A DNA stretch of 64,000 bases. Source: Rhodohalobacter sp. SW132. Its GTDB lineage: Bacteria; Bacteroidota; Rhodothermia; Balneolales; Balneolaceae. Positions 7,790-16,617 of this stretch are shown here, in pieces. Position numbers and translations under genes: made by a program. The DNA is taken from contig NZ_QUOK01000001.1 of NCBI RefSeq assembly GCF_003390325.1, forward strand, positions 744,001 through 808,000, in the 5' to 3' direction. Numbering within the stretch: position 1 is the stretch's first letter; each line of letters begins with the position of its first letter. The notes below the pieces were generated by a model that was given only the letters and a program-made list of their open reading frames with translations, made no database searches and was not told the DNA's origin.

Positions 7790-10700
7790 ATGAGAAAAAG
7801 GATACGATTTTGTAGAGATTTTACTTGTATCGCAGTGCTCATCATATTTTTATCTGGAAGCGCTTCTGTTGTGTTCGCACAGCATCAGGTCAGAGGTACG
7901 GTTACAGATAATGCTACAGAAGAGCCGCTTCCCGGTGTGAATATTGTCATTGAAGGCACTACCATTGGTACTTCAACTGGTGTTGATGGCCAGTATCAAT
8001 TGAATGTTCCATCATCCGATCAGGTATTGATCTTCTCTTATATTGGGTATCAAACTCAGGAGATTGCTATTGATGGAAGATCTGAAATCAATGTAAGTCT
8101 ATCAGAAATTGAGCTTGTGGGTGAGGATTTAGTTGTGGTTGGCTATGGAACCCAACGAAGAAGAGATGTAACCGGATCGGTTTCAAGAGTGAGCGGTGAA
8201 AGAATCAGTCGAATTGCCACACAGTCGGTAGACCAGGCGCTGCAGGGAGTGGCAGCGGGTGTGCAGGTCACCCCGTCATCCGGTGCGCCGGGAGCAGGTT
8301 CTGTCATTCGCATTCGGGGAGTCGGTACTCTCGGTGATGCATCTCCCCTCTTTGTAGTTGATGGAATGACCACAGATAACATCAATTACCTCAATCCAAA
8401 TGATATTGAATCTGTTGATATACTGAAAGATGCATCAGCTACAGCTATTTATGGCGCCAGGGGTGCCAATGGAGTAATTCTGATTACTACCAACCGATCG
8501 AACCTTGAAAGACCCGCTGAATTTAATATAAATTACTACAGGGGATTTCAAAATGTGGCGCGAACTGTCCCCGTTACCAATGCCCGTGAATATGCCATGC
8601 TGGCAAACGAGGTAGCACTAAACGAAGGAGGCACACCTCCATTCAGTGACCCAGATCAGTTTGGTGACGGTACAGACTGGCAGGATGAGATCTTCAGAAC
8701 GGCACCTATTCAGAATTTGAATATCTCCGCATCGGGTGGTACAGCCTCAACATCGTATAACATTAGTGGCAGCTACTCCTCTCAGGACGGTATCATCAGG
8801 GAGAACTATCTTGACAGGATCTCCCTGCGTCTAAATAACGAATATTACATTACCGATGATTTTCAGATCGGACATAATCTTGCCCTGGTCTACGAATCGT
8901 ATCAAAATGCACCGGGAGTTGTGGGTTCGGCCTACAGAGGGGACCCAACCATTCCCGTATTTACTGAAGATGGAGCATATTCACCGACCGATGCGCGTGC
9001 TTCGGTGGGAAACCCGGTTGCACAATTCGAATATGACAGTAACAACGAAAATTCCCGTAACAGAATAATGGGTAATGTCTTCCTGAACTACTACTTCCTG
9101 GATAATTTCCAGTTCAGAAGTAATTTCGGGCTCGATACAAACCGCGTTGAAGGCCGGAGCTTCTCCCCCATCTTTTTTGTGTCTGCTATTCAGAATAGTG
9201 AACAAACCTCTTTAAATGTATTCAATAATTTCACAACGAATATTCTTTGGGAGAACACGCTTCAGTATCAGCAACAGTTTCAGGATCATCGGGTTGAAGC
9301 CCTTGTTGGGTATACGGTTGAAGAGTTTAGTACAGAAAATCTTGCCGGTAGCCGGATTGGAATTGTTGGTGATGATCCCTCACTCTGGTATCTCAATTCC
9401 GGTGATGATAGCGAAGGTGTAACGAATACAAACACAGCCGGAGAATGGGGGATGGAATCTCTGCTGGGCAGGATTAACTATAATTTATTAGAGCGATACC
9501 TGCTTACTGCCACCATTCGCCGTGATGGATCTTCACGCTTTGGCGCGGATAACCGGTATGGATGGTTTCCATCATTTGCATTGGGGTGGATCATTTCCGA
9601 TGAACCATTTATGCCACAGACAAACTGGATAACACAGCTTAAAATCCGCGGAAGCTGGGGTATTACCGGAAATGATAAAATTGATTTTTACCCTGGCGTA
9701 CCTACCGTTTCAGGTAATCTGAATGCTATATTCGGGCCCGGTGAAGACGTACATTTCGGAGCATTACCCATCAATCTGGCAAATCCTCAAATACGCTGGG
9801 AGGAAACCACACAATTTAATATCGGAGTGGAGCTGGATTTAATTGACAGCCGCCTGAGAGGTGAATTTGAATATTACGATCGGGTAACCGATGGCATTCT
9901 TGTACGAGTGCCTATTCCGAGTTATGTAGGTGCAACACCATCGCCATTTGTAAATGCTGCTGAGGTTAAAAATCACGGACTGGAGCTAACCTTAAACTGG
10001 CGGGATACCCACGGGGATTTTATGTACAGTTTTGGTGTAAATGCCACTACAATCAATAATGAAGTACTCTCGCTGGGAAGAGGCAACGAAGATATCTTTG
10101 GCGGCGGTGTGGGTGTTGGAGGCATGCTTGCTACACGCACCATTGTGGGCCAGCCCATCGGTTCTTTTTATGGGTACAAAATGGACGGAATTTTCCAGAA
10201 CCAGTCAGAAATTGATGCGGGACCTACCATGGGTAATGAACAACCGGGAGATATCCGATTCACTGATTTTACGGGCGATGGCCAAATAACTACAGATGAC
10301 CGAACATTCCTGGGCTCCCCCATTCCTGATTACCTGTTTTCTTTTAACATGGAGTTCGATTACAGGGGATTTGATTTCAGCGCTGCATTGACTGGGCAGT
10401 ATGGAAATGAAATATACAATGCAAAAAAACAAGCCCGCTTCGGAACCCCGAATTTTGAGGAATCTGCTCTGAACCGATGGACAGGTGAAGGCACCACAAA
10501 TTCATACCCAAGAATTACGAATGGCGGTCATAATTACAATGTCTCAGATTTTTTTATTGAAGATGGCAGTTTTTTAAAGCTTCAAAGCCTCACTCTCGGA
10601 TACACACTGGACGCATCATTAACAAACCAGTTGGGATTGAGAAACCTGAGAGTGTATGCCAACGGAAATAATTTATTCACACTCACAGGATATGATGGCT

Positions 10701-10804
10701 ATACACCGGAGATCACAAGTGGTTCTGTGATTGCTTCGGGTATCGACAGCGCATTTTATCCGTTTGCGAGAACCATCACATTTGGTATTAGTGCCTCATT
10801 TTAA
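7790..10804 (+). CDS. SusC-like TonB-dependent outer-membrane receptor
   Basis: Outer-membrane importer for oligosaccharides, 1004 aa. Signal peptide to about residue 30 (SGSASVVFAQ), then a carboxypeptidase-regulatory-like domain at about 33-110 (VRGTVTDNATEEPLPGVNI). The SusC plug follows, with VVVGYGTQRRRDVTGSVSRV and the motif ATAIYGARGANGVILITT, and then a 22-strand barrel ending in Phe (TITFGISASF). It works as a pair with the SusD lipoprotein that starts 50 bp downstream, drawing energy through TonB-ExbBD. Its place next to GH144 and GH3 genes suggests a beta-1,2-gluco-oligosaccharide as ligand. Confidence 0.95.
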   Translation: MRKRIRFCRDFTCIAVLIIFLSGSASVVFAQHQVRGTVTDNATEEPLPGVNIVIEGTTIGTSTGVDGQYQLNVPSSDQVLIFSYIGYQTQEIAIDGRSEINVSLSEIELVGEDLVVVGYGTQRRRDVTGSVSRVSGERISRIATQSVDQALQGVAAGVQVTPSSGAPGAGSVIRIRGVGTLGDASPLFVVDGMTTDNINYLNPNDIESVDILKDASATAIYGARGANGVILITTNRSNLERPAEFNINYYRGFQNVARTVPVTNAREYAMLANEVALNEGGTPPFSDPDQFGDGTDWQDEIFRTAPIQNLNISASGGTASTSYNISGSYSSQDGIIRENYLDRISLRLNNEYYITDDFQIGHNLALVYESYQNAPGVVGSAYRGDPTIPVFTEDGAYSPTDARASVGNPVAQFEYDSNNENSRNRIMGNVFLNYYFLDNFQFRSNFGLDTNRVEGRSFSPIFFVSAIQNSEQTSLNVFNNFTTNILWENTLQYQQQFQDHRVEALVGYTVEEFSTENLAGSRIGIVGDDPSLWYLNSGDDSEGVTNTNTAGEWGMESLLGRINYNLLERYLLTATIRRDGSSRFGADNRYGWFPSFALGWIISDEPFMPQTNWITQLKIRGSWGITGNDKIDFYPGVPTVSGNLNAIFGPGEDVHFGALPINLANPQIRWEETTQFNIGVELDLIDSRLRGEFEYYDRVTDGILVRVPIPSYVGATPSPFVNAAEVKNHGLELTLNWRDTHGDFMYSFGVNATTINNEVLSLGRGNEDIFGGGVGVGGMLATRTIVGQPIGSFYGYKMDGIFQNQSEIDAGPTMGNEQPGDIRFTDFTGDGQITTDDRTFLGSPIPDYLFSFNMEFDYRGFDFSAALTGQYGNEIYNAKKQARFGTPNFEESALNRWTGEGTTNSYPRITNGGHNYNVSDFFIEDGSFLKLQSLTLGYTLDASLTNQLGLRNLRVYANGNNLFTLTGYDGYTPEITSGSVIASGIDSAFYPFARTITFGISASF

Positions 10805-10853
10805 AAAGGCTAATTGCATAGTAATAAAAGTTTAAGCCTCAAATAACGATCAC

Positions 10854-12701
10854 ATGGACTATTTAAAAAAACCTCATTCCAATTCAGTGCTAAGACTTGT
10901 CGGTGTTTCATTCCTTCTGGCAGTTTTCGCAATTGCGTCCTGCAGCGATGTGGTAAACAAAACCCCTCTTGTGGAACAAACCAGCGAAAATTTCTTTCAG
11001 AACGAGCAACACGCGATTCAGGCCACGAATGCAAGCTATCAGAAAATGAGGGATTGGAATGTTCACGTGTTTTCATTTATTGGGCTGACTGACATGATAT
11101 CGGATGATGCAACAAAAGGCAGCACACCGACGGATGCTGCTCAGCTTCTTGAACTGGAAAACCTGACATTTGATGCTGGAAGTGGCGATGTAAGTGCCTG
11201 GTGGGAAGGCAATTACCAGGGTATTTATCGCACAAATATAGCCATCAAAAATATCCCCGGTATTGATATGAATACGGTGTTGAGAGACAGGCTTGTAGCA
11301 GAAAACAGGTTTCTGAGGGCGTATTATTATTTCAATCTTGTTCGCGGGTACGGAGGAGTACCTTTAATAACAGAACCACTTTCGCCCGATGAATATGAGC
11401 AGGACAGGGCATCAGCTGAAGAGATCTACTCACAAATAATCAGTGATCTCGAAGCGGCCGCTGATGACTTACCCGTTAAATCGGATTACCCGGCGTCAGA
11501 CCTGGGTAGAGCTACAAAAGGTGCCGCGGATGCCCTGCTTTCAAGAGTCTACCTGTTTCGGGAAAACTATGAACTTGCCCTGCAATATGCCGAAGATGTG
11601 ATCACATCTAATGAGTACCAATTGCTTCCGGATTATTTTCAAATCTTTACCAATGAGGGTGAAAATTCTTCAGAATCCATATTTGAAGTGCAGGCAACCG
11701 ATAGCGAGGAGGGAGGCACCGGAAGCCAGTATGCCGAAGTGCAGGGTGTGCGCGGACAGCCAAATCTTGGCTGGGGATTTAACAGGCCATCGCGCGATCT
11801 TGATGCCGCCTATGAAAACGGTGACTTAAGACAACAAGCTACAATTTTATCACCATGGGAAGAACTTCCGGATGGATCGGGACTTACCGTGGTTGAAAAC
11901 ACCACTATGGTTGATGAACGCTATAATAAAAAAGCGTTTGCACCATCCGATCATGCAGGAGCGCGTGGAAACAGTCCGGTGAATATTCGAAGAATCCGTT
12001 ACGCTGATGTACTTTTAATAGCAGCAGAAGCGAGCTATCGCACCGGAAACGAAGGTGATGCGCGTACGTACCTGAATATGGTTCGCGATCGTGCCAGGGT
12101 TGGAAATACAAATACCATGGGTGTAATTCCTGAAAATATGGCTCCCCTGGTGATAAATTCCCTCGACCTTGAAGGTATAAATTCACGTGTATTCGCAAGA
12201 TTTGTAAATAGCGGCAGCCCTGCTGATGTTGCCGGTGCAGAACCGTTTGCCTATAGCTTTTCACGGGGCCGGCCGGTGGTTGAAGTGATGGATCTATTCA
12301 CATCCATCAATGGAACAGAAGTGACCAACCGCACAGAGTTTTTAGACGCTTTAAATGCACAAACGTCAGGCTCAACAATTCCTGTTGAGATCATCAGAAT
12401 CCAGCATACAGATAACGGCCAGGTTAATGAAGAGATAACATTGAATGTAGCTGTAGAAGAATTACTGCCAGACGTTACTGCATCAGGTCAGTCTCTGCTT
12501 GATGCCATCTGGCATGAACGAAGAGTTGAACTGGCAATGGAGCAAAAACGCTGGTTTGATCTCATCAGGCAGGGAAGAGCTGCAGACGTGATGCAGGCTC
12601 TTGGTAAGAATTTTGAAACAGGTAAACATGAGCTTTTCCCGATACCTACTAATGAAATTGATCTTAGTAACGGGAGGCTTCAGCAGAATCCGAACTGGTA
12701 G
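10854..12701 (+). CDS. SusD/RagB-like glycan-binding lipoprotein with inserted PDZ-like domain
   Basis: Surface glycan-binding partner of SusC, 615 aa, with signal helix and lipobox (AIASC, Cys26). The SusD N-terminal TPR-like part is recognisable (FLRAYYYFNLVRGYGGVPL at about 160). The C-terminal RagB/SusD part is split: RYADVLLIAAEASYRTGN ... YLNMVRDRARVG ends near residue 417, and SLLDAIWHERRVELAMEQKR resumes near 546. The 125-130 residues between resemble a PDZ domain: VNSGSPADVAGAEP, then DLFTSINGTEVTNRTEFLDA and IPVEIIR. Usual SusD proteins run 450-550 aa, so the insertion explains the extra length. It ends with the standard LFPIPTNEI and QNPNW. Confidence 0.93.
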   Translation: MDYLKKPHSNSVLRLVGVSFLLAVFAIASCSDVVNKTPLVEQTSENFFQNEQHAIQATNASYQKMRDWNVHVFSFIGLTDMISDDATKGSTPTDAAQLLELENLTFDAGSGDVSAWWEGNYQGIYRTNIAIKNIPGIDMNTVLRDRLVAENRFLRAYYYFNLVRGYGGVPLITEPLSPDEYEQDRASAEEIYSQIISDLEAAADDLPVKSDYPASDLGRATKGAADALLSRVYLFRENYELALQYAEDVITSNEYQLLPDYFQIFTNEGENSSESIFEVQATDSEEGGTGSQYAEVQGVRGQPNLGWGFNRPSRDLDAAYENGDLRQQATILSPWEELPDGSGLTVVENTTMVDERYNKKAFAPSDHAGARGNSPVNIRRIRYADVLLIAAEASYRTGNEGDARTYLNMVRDRARVGNTNTMGVIPENMAPLVINSLDLEGINSRVFARFVNSGSPADVAGAEPFAYSFSRGRPVVEVMDLFTSINGTEVTNRTEFLDALNAQTSGSTIPVEIIRIQHTDNGQVNEEITLNVAVEELLPDVTASGQSLLDAIWHERRVELAMEQKRWFDLIRQGRAADVMQALGKNFETGKHELFPIPTNEIDLSNGRLQQNPNW

Positions 12702-12780
12702 AGTGAAAAAGGTGATGTGTTTAAAAAGGATACGTTCTTTTTATTAAAAAATTAGCTGTGGCAATTGGCACATTGTATTA

Positions 12781-12909
12781 CTGAGAGCTGAGCTATCCAA
12801 AGGGTGTCATCCCGCACTTTCCTGCGGGAGATGCCGGATCAGAGTCCGGCATGACGGAAGGGTAAGAAATGTTCGTTTTTCACGCCTTTTTGGATAGCCT
12901 TCCTCAGTT
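12781..12909. repeat. Nested palindromic element (small MITE/REP-like)
   Basis: Outer ends are inverted repeats: CTGAG at both tips, and GCTATCCAAA at 12792-12801 against its complement ending at 12898. Inside, 12806-12855 is bounded by GTCAT/ATGAC and holds two hairpins, CCCGCA-N6-TGCGGG and ATGCCGGA-N6-TCCGGCAT. No coding potential. It fills most of the 245-bp gap between susD and the GH3 gene and could act as a terminator or mRNA stabiliser as well as being mobile. The tip GCTATCCAAA resembles the RCTGTCCAAA tips of the 208-bp repeats. Confidence 0.6.
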
Positions 12910-12946
12910 TAGATTGTAGAATCTTTAATTACAAATACCTCTGTAT

Positions 12947-15250
12947 ATGGAATTAAGAAATTTACCAGGTTTACTACTTTTCTCTGTATTGATTTTAGGT
13001 TCAACACTTTTAAGCACATCTGAAAAGCCGGTTGGCTATGAGGTTTATGAGGGAAAAGAACAGATTACCACAAATACTCCGGTACGCATAACACCTCTGC
13101 GGCATCCTGAGAAAGTGGACTCAGTACTTGCTTTAATGACTCTTGAAGAAAAAGTGGGTCAGCTGAATTTACTCAGCAGCGGATTTGCTGAAACAGGCCC
13201 TACTCTTAGCGAAGAGTATCGGGAAATGATTGGTGAAGCAAAATTGGGCGGCGTGTTTAACGCTCATACTGTTGAACATACACTTGATCTTCAGCGCATT
13301 GCAGTTGAGGAAACGCGGCTCGGTATCCCCCTTCTTTTCGCGTTTGATGTGATCCATGGTCATCGTACAATCTTCCCTGTTCCACTGGCTGAAGCGTCCA
13401 CGTGGGACCCGGATCTTATCAAAAAAGCATCCCGAATTGCGGCTAAAGAATCAGCCGCTGCCGGTCTTCACTGGACATTCACCCCCATGCTGGACGTATC
13501 ACCTGATCCGCGATGGGGCCGGATCGTTGAAAGCTCAGGCGAAGATCCGCTGCTGAACAAACGATTTGGAGTTGCGAGAATTGAGGGGTTCCAGGGAGAT
13601 GACCTTTATGAGCTGGATACCATTATGGCTACTGCAAAGCATTTTGCAGCCTACGGAGCTGCTGAAGCCGGCCGGGATTATAATACGGTAGATATTTCAG
13701 AACGGACATTAAGGGAGATCCACCTGCCCGCATTTAAAGCTGCCGTTGATGCCGATGTACGAACATTTATGACGGCATTTAATGAATACGATGGAGTACC
13801 GGCTACCGGAAGCGATTACCTTTTCAACAAAATATTGCGGGATGATTGGGGATTTGACGGATTTGTTATCACCGATTACACGGCCATTATGGAGATGATC
13901 CCTCACGGATACGCACGTGATGAAGCTCATGCCGGAGAACTTGCCCTTAATGCAAATGTGGATATGGACATGATGAGCAACATTTTCCTGAATGAACTTC
14001 CCGGTCTTGTTGAAAGCGGACGGGTGAGTGAGGAGCAGGTTGATATGGCCGTGTCCCGGATTCTGGATATGAAATTTGAACTGGGCCTGTTTGATGATCC
14101 CTACCGCTATTCAGATTATGATCGTGAAGCGGAGACCATCATGCGGCAGGATTTTCTCGATTTTGCCCTCGAAGTTGCTGAAAAATCGATAGTGCTTCTG
14201 AAAAATGAAAACAACCTGCTCCCGCTATCCGATTCTGCTAAAAATATCGCCATCATCGGCCCACTTGGTGATAACCAATATGATGTGATGGGATCCTGGT
14301 CGGCAGCGGGGGAATCATCAGATAACGTCTCTCTTCTGGCGGGTTTGAGAAACGCAGTTCCGGAGGGTACAAATATACAATTTTCTGAAGGTGTACCTTT
14401 AAGTCTCGATGACCATTCTGCAGATGGAATAGATGAAGCCGTTAATCTCGCTGCCGAATCGGATGTTGTGATTTTGGCTCTGGGTGAAGGCCGGCACATG
14501 AGCGGCGAAGCGGCTTCAAGAACAACGTTGAATTTACCCGGTGCTCAGCAAGATTTACTCGAAGCGGTTCACGCTACAGGCACTCCGGTTGTTATGGTAC
14601 TGATGGCAGGGCGGCCGCTTGACATCAACTGGGCAAATGAGAATGTCGGTGCTATAGTGAATGCATTTTATCTTGGAACTCGAACAGGAGATGCCATTGC
14701 ATCGGTGCTATATGGAAATCACAACCCAAGCGGCAAACTGACATTCAGCTGGCCCTACACGGTGGGTCAGATTCCAAACGTATACTATCAAAAAAAGACC
14801 GGCCGGCCCATTGATCCGGACCAGCGTTATACCTCAAAGTTTATCGATGCACCGAATGATCCGCTGTTTCCATTTGGATATGGATTAAGCTACACATCCT
14901 TCGATTATAGTAACCTGACTCTTAGTGAAACTGAAATATCCCGCGATGGTCATCTCACAATATCCGTAGATGTGACAAACAGCGGAGATTTTGCCGGACA
15001 TGAGATCGTACAGCTCTATACCCGGAAAATGGTTGCAAGTGTTACACAGCCGGTCAGATTGCTTCGCGATTTTGAGAAGATTTTTCTTGAACCGGGTGAA
15101 ACTAAAACGGTTGAGTTCACTTTAAATGCAAGTCAGCTCACCTATTTAGATCAACAACTCAATCCTGTACTTGAGCCGGGAATTGTTAAGGTGTTTGTTG
15201 GTCCCAATGTTAGTGAGACGATGGAGAATGAATTAGAAATCATACAATAG
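12947..15250 (+). CDS. bglX: GH3 beta-glucosidase, BglX type
   Basis: Exported glycoside hydrolase family 3 exo-acting beta-glucosidase, 767 aa. An N-terminal signal or anchor (LPGLLLFSVLILGSTLL) is followed by the GH3 TIM barrel from about residue 55. BglX landmarks are MTLEEKVGQLN, FAFDVIHGHRTIFPVPLAEA, DVSPDPRWGR and ATAKHFAAYGAAEAGRDYNT. The nucleophile is Asp310 in FVITDYTAI. The alpha/beta sandwich follows (IVLLKNENNLLPL) and then a C-terminal fibronectin-III-like domain (VTQPVRLLRDFEKIFLEPGE). In this locus it would finish the GH144 products; some GH3 enzymes are known to prefer sophorose. Specificity is not readable from sequence. Confidence 0.93.
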   Translation: MELRNLPGLLLFSVLILGSTLLSTSEKPVGYEVYEGKEQITTNTPVRITPLRHPEKVDSVLALMTLEEKVGQLNLLSSGFAETGPTLSEEYREMIGEAKLGGVFNAHTVEHTLDLQRIAVEETRLGIPLLFAFDVIHGHRTIFPVPLAEASTWDPDLIKKASRIAAKESAAAGLHWTFTPMLDVSPDPRWGRIVESSGEDPLLNKRFGVARIEGFQGDDLYELDTIMATAKHFAAYGAAEAGRDYNTVDISERTLREIHLPAFKAAVDADVRTFMTAFNEYDGVPATGSDYLFNKILRDDWGFDGFVITDYTAIMEMIPHGYARDEAHAGELALNANVDMDMMSNIFLNELPGLVESGRVSEEQVDMAVSRILDMKFELGLFDDPYRYSDYDREAETIMRQDFLDFALEVAEKSIVLLKNENNLLPLSDSAKNIAIIGPLGDNQYDVMGSWSAAGESSDNVSLLAGLRNAVPEGTNIQFSEGVPLSLDDHSADGIDEAVNLAAESDVVILALGEGRHMSGEAASRTTLNLPGAQQDLLEAVHATGTPVVMVLMAGRPLDINWANENVGAIVNAFYLGTRTGDAIASVLYGNHNPSGKLTFSWPYTVGQIPNVYYQKKTGRPIDPDQRYTSKFIDAPNDPLFPFGYGLSYTSFDYSNLTLSETEISRDGHLTISVDVTNSGDFAGHEIVQLYTRKMVASVTQPVRLLRDFEKIFLEPGETKTVEFTLNASQLTYLDQQLNPVLEPGIVKVFVGPNVSETMENELEIIQ

Positions 15251-15342
15251 TTGTATCGCAACAAGCTGCCCGGTTTTTTTGGAAAAATTCCAGAATAAAT
15301 CGATGCAGTTTTAAACCTAACATGAATAAAAACAGGAGTACT

Positions 15343-16209
15343 ATGAAAACCAAGCTACTACTATCGCTATTTTTAGCAGCTGCATTTACCTTGCAGCAGG
15401 CAACCGCGCAAAACTACATCGTTATAGAGGATTTCGAAGATCCCGAAGCACACATTCCATTGAATAACATGACGGATGGAGATGTGAGTGATGAAGAGGC
15501 ATTTGAAGTCATTGAAAATCCTGATCCGGATGAAGTAAATGACAGTCAATATGTACTACAATACACCCGGGCTGCCAATGGTAACGTATGGGGCGGATTC
15601 TGGAGTGAGGTATTTGAACCATTGCAAATGGATGATATGAAATACACCCATTACCAGGTATGGAAACCTCGCATTAGTCCGCTCCGCTTCAAAGTTGAAG
15701 GGAGTGATGAAACTGAGGATTTTGAACATGAATCTATGGATGAACAGACAATAACGGATGGCTGGGAAAACATAACCTTTCACTTTCCGGATGCAGCCGG
15801 TGAATACCCTGTTATTGCTCTTATGCCAGACTTTTCTGATCCAGTAGATCTTGAGGAAAACATTGTTATCTACATCGATAACATCATCCTGAGCGATTCT
15901 CCCGATGATCCACTCGCAACAAGTATCGAGCAGGGAGAAATACCTGTTCATATGGCACTAAAGCAAAACTATCCAAACCCCTTTAACCCCGCAACAAATA
16001 TTACCTTTGAGCTGAATAACCCTGGCCAGGTAACACTGAAGGTCTACGATATGCTTGGCAAAGAAATTGCCACAATTGCAGACGGGCACTATAATTCTGG
16101 GCAGCATCATGTGAATTTTAATGCCGATGGATTATCAAGTGGTATGTATCTCTACCGCCTGCAAACCGCTGATCGTTCAATTACAAGAACAATGACGCTG
16201 GTCAAATAA
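15343..16209 (+). CDS. T9SS-sorted secreted protein, probable carbohydrate-binding
   Basis: About 288 aa from the ATG at 15343, which has AGGAG just upstream; an ATG at 15322 would add seven residues. Signal peptide LLLSLFLAAAFTLQQATAQ. Residues 20-185 look like a beta-sandwich (YIVIEDFEDPE, VWGGFWSEVFEPL, ENIVIYIDNIILSDSP), a layout seen in glycan-binding modules. The last 80 residues form a type IX secretion sorting domain (NYPNPFNPATNITFELNN, VTLKVYDMLGKEI, GMYLYRLQT). It is the last gene of the susCD-GH3 run and is followed by a terminator. A surface glucan-binding role is inference. Confidence 0.8.
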   Translation: MKTKLLLSLFLAAAFTLQQATAQNYIVIEDFEDPEAHIPLNNMTDGDVSDEEAFEVIENPDPDEVNDSQYVLQYTRAANGNVWGGFWSEVFEPLQMDDMKYTHYQVWKPRISPLRFKVEGSDETEDFEHESMDEQTITDGWENITFHFPDAAGEYPVIALMPDFSDPVDLEENIVIYIDNIILSDSPDDPLATSIEQGEIPVHMALKQNYPNPFNPATNITFELNNPGQVTLKVYDMLGKEIATIADGHYNSGQHHVNFNADGLSSGMYLYRLQTADRSITRTMTLVK

Positions 16210-16228
16210 GCAGCGATTCACAATTCTA

Positions 16229-16265
16229 AAAGCGGGCTTTTCACAAAGAGAAGCTCGCTTTTTTT
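16229..16265 (+). terminator. Rho-independent terminator after the glycan locus
   Basis: AAAGCGGGCTT and AAGCTCGCTTT form an 11-bp stem (one G-U pair) around an 11-nt loop, followed by a run of T, 20 bp after the stop of the T9SS-sorted protein. It closes the susC-susD-GH3 transcription unit. Confidence 0.8.
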
Positions 16266-16335
16266 AATTCCGGGCTTAAATCGTATGCCAGACTTCCCCG
16301 CAATTGGAAGTTACTTTTGTAATGGATATAATTAC

Positions 16336-16495
16336 GCGACGAGGTTAGCTGCGTGATTCCCGGCGCATCTTCTGTGGATCATGTGAAATCCAATGCCGAA
16401 GCGGCGAAAAACCGCCTGTTTCTGATGAGATTATGAAAGAGATAAATCGGGTGTACAGTGAGCAGATCAAACCGCTTGTGCATCAGCGTTGATAG
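16336..16495 (+). pseudogene. Relic 3' end of a second aldo/keto reductase gene
   Basis: 160 bp aligned to bases 1710-1870 of the intact aldo/keto reductase. By eye there is one single-base deletion (frameshift) in the GCGGCGAAAAACC stretch and a TGG-to-TGA change in the last codon. Nearly all other differences fall at third codon positions and are silent (for example GTA/GTG, TCA/TCT, AAG/AAA, ATC/ATT). So this is not a fresh duplication but the remnant of a gene that had diverged under selection before it decayed. The 5' part is missing; homology begins abruptly at 16336. It is unlikely to be expressed as protein. Confidence 0.85.
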
Positions 16496-16617
16496 TAAAA
16501 TCAGGTTATTGGTAAATTAGGCTATTTGTTATCAGGATTATTTTTCCAGATTCTGTTGTTATAACCTGGAAATAATTATGCCGAAAGAACTAATGAATGA
16601 GACATCAAATTTCCTAA

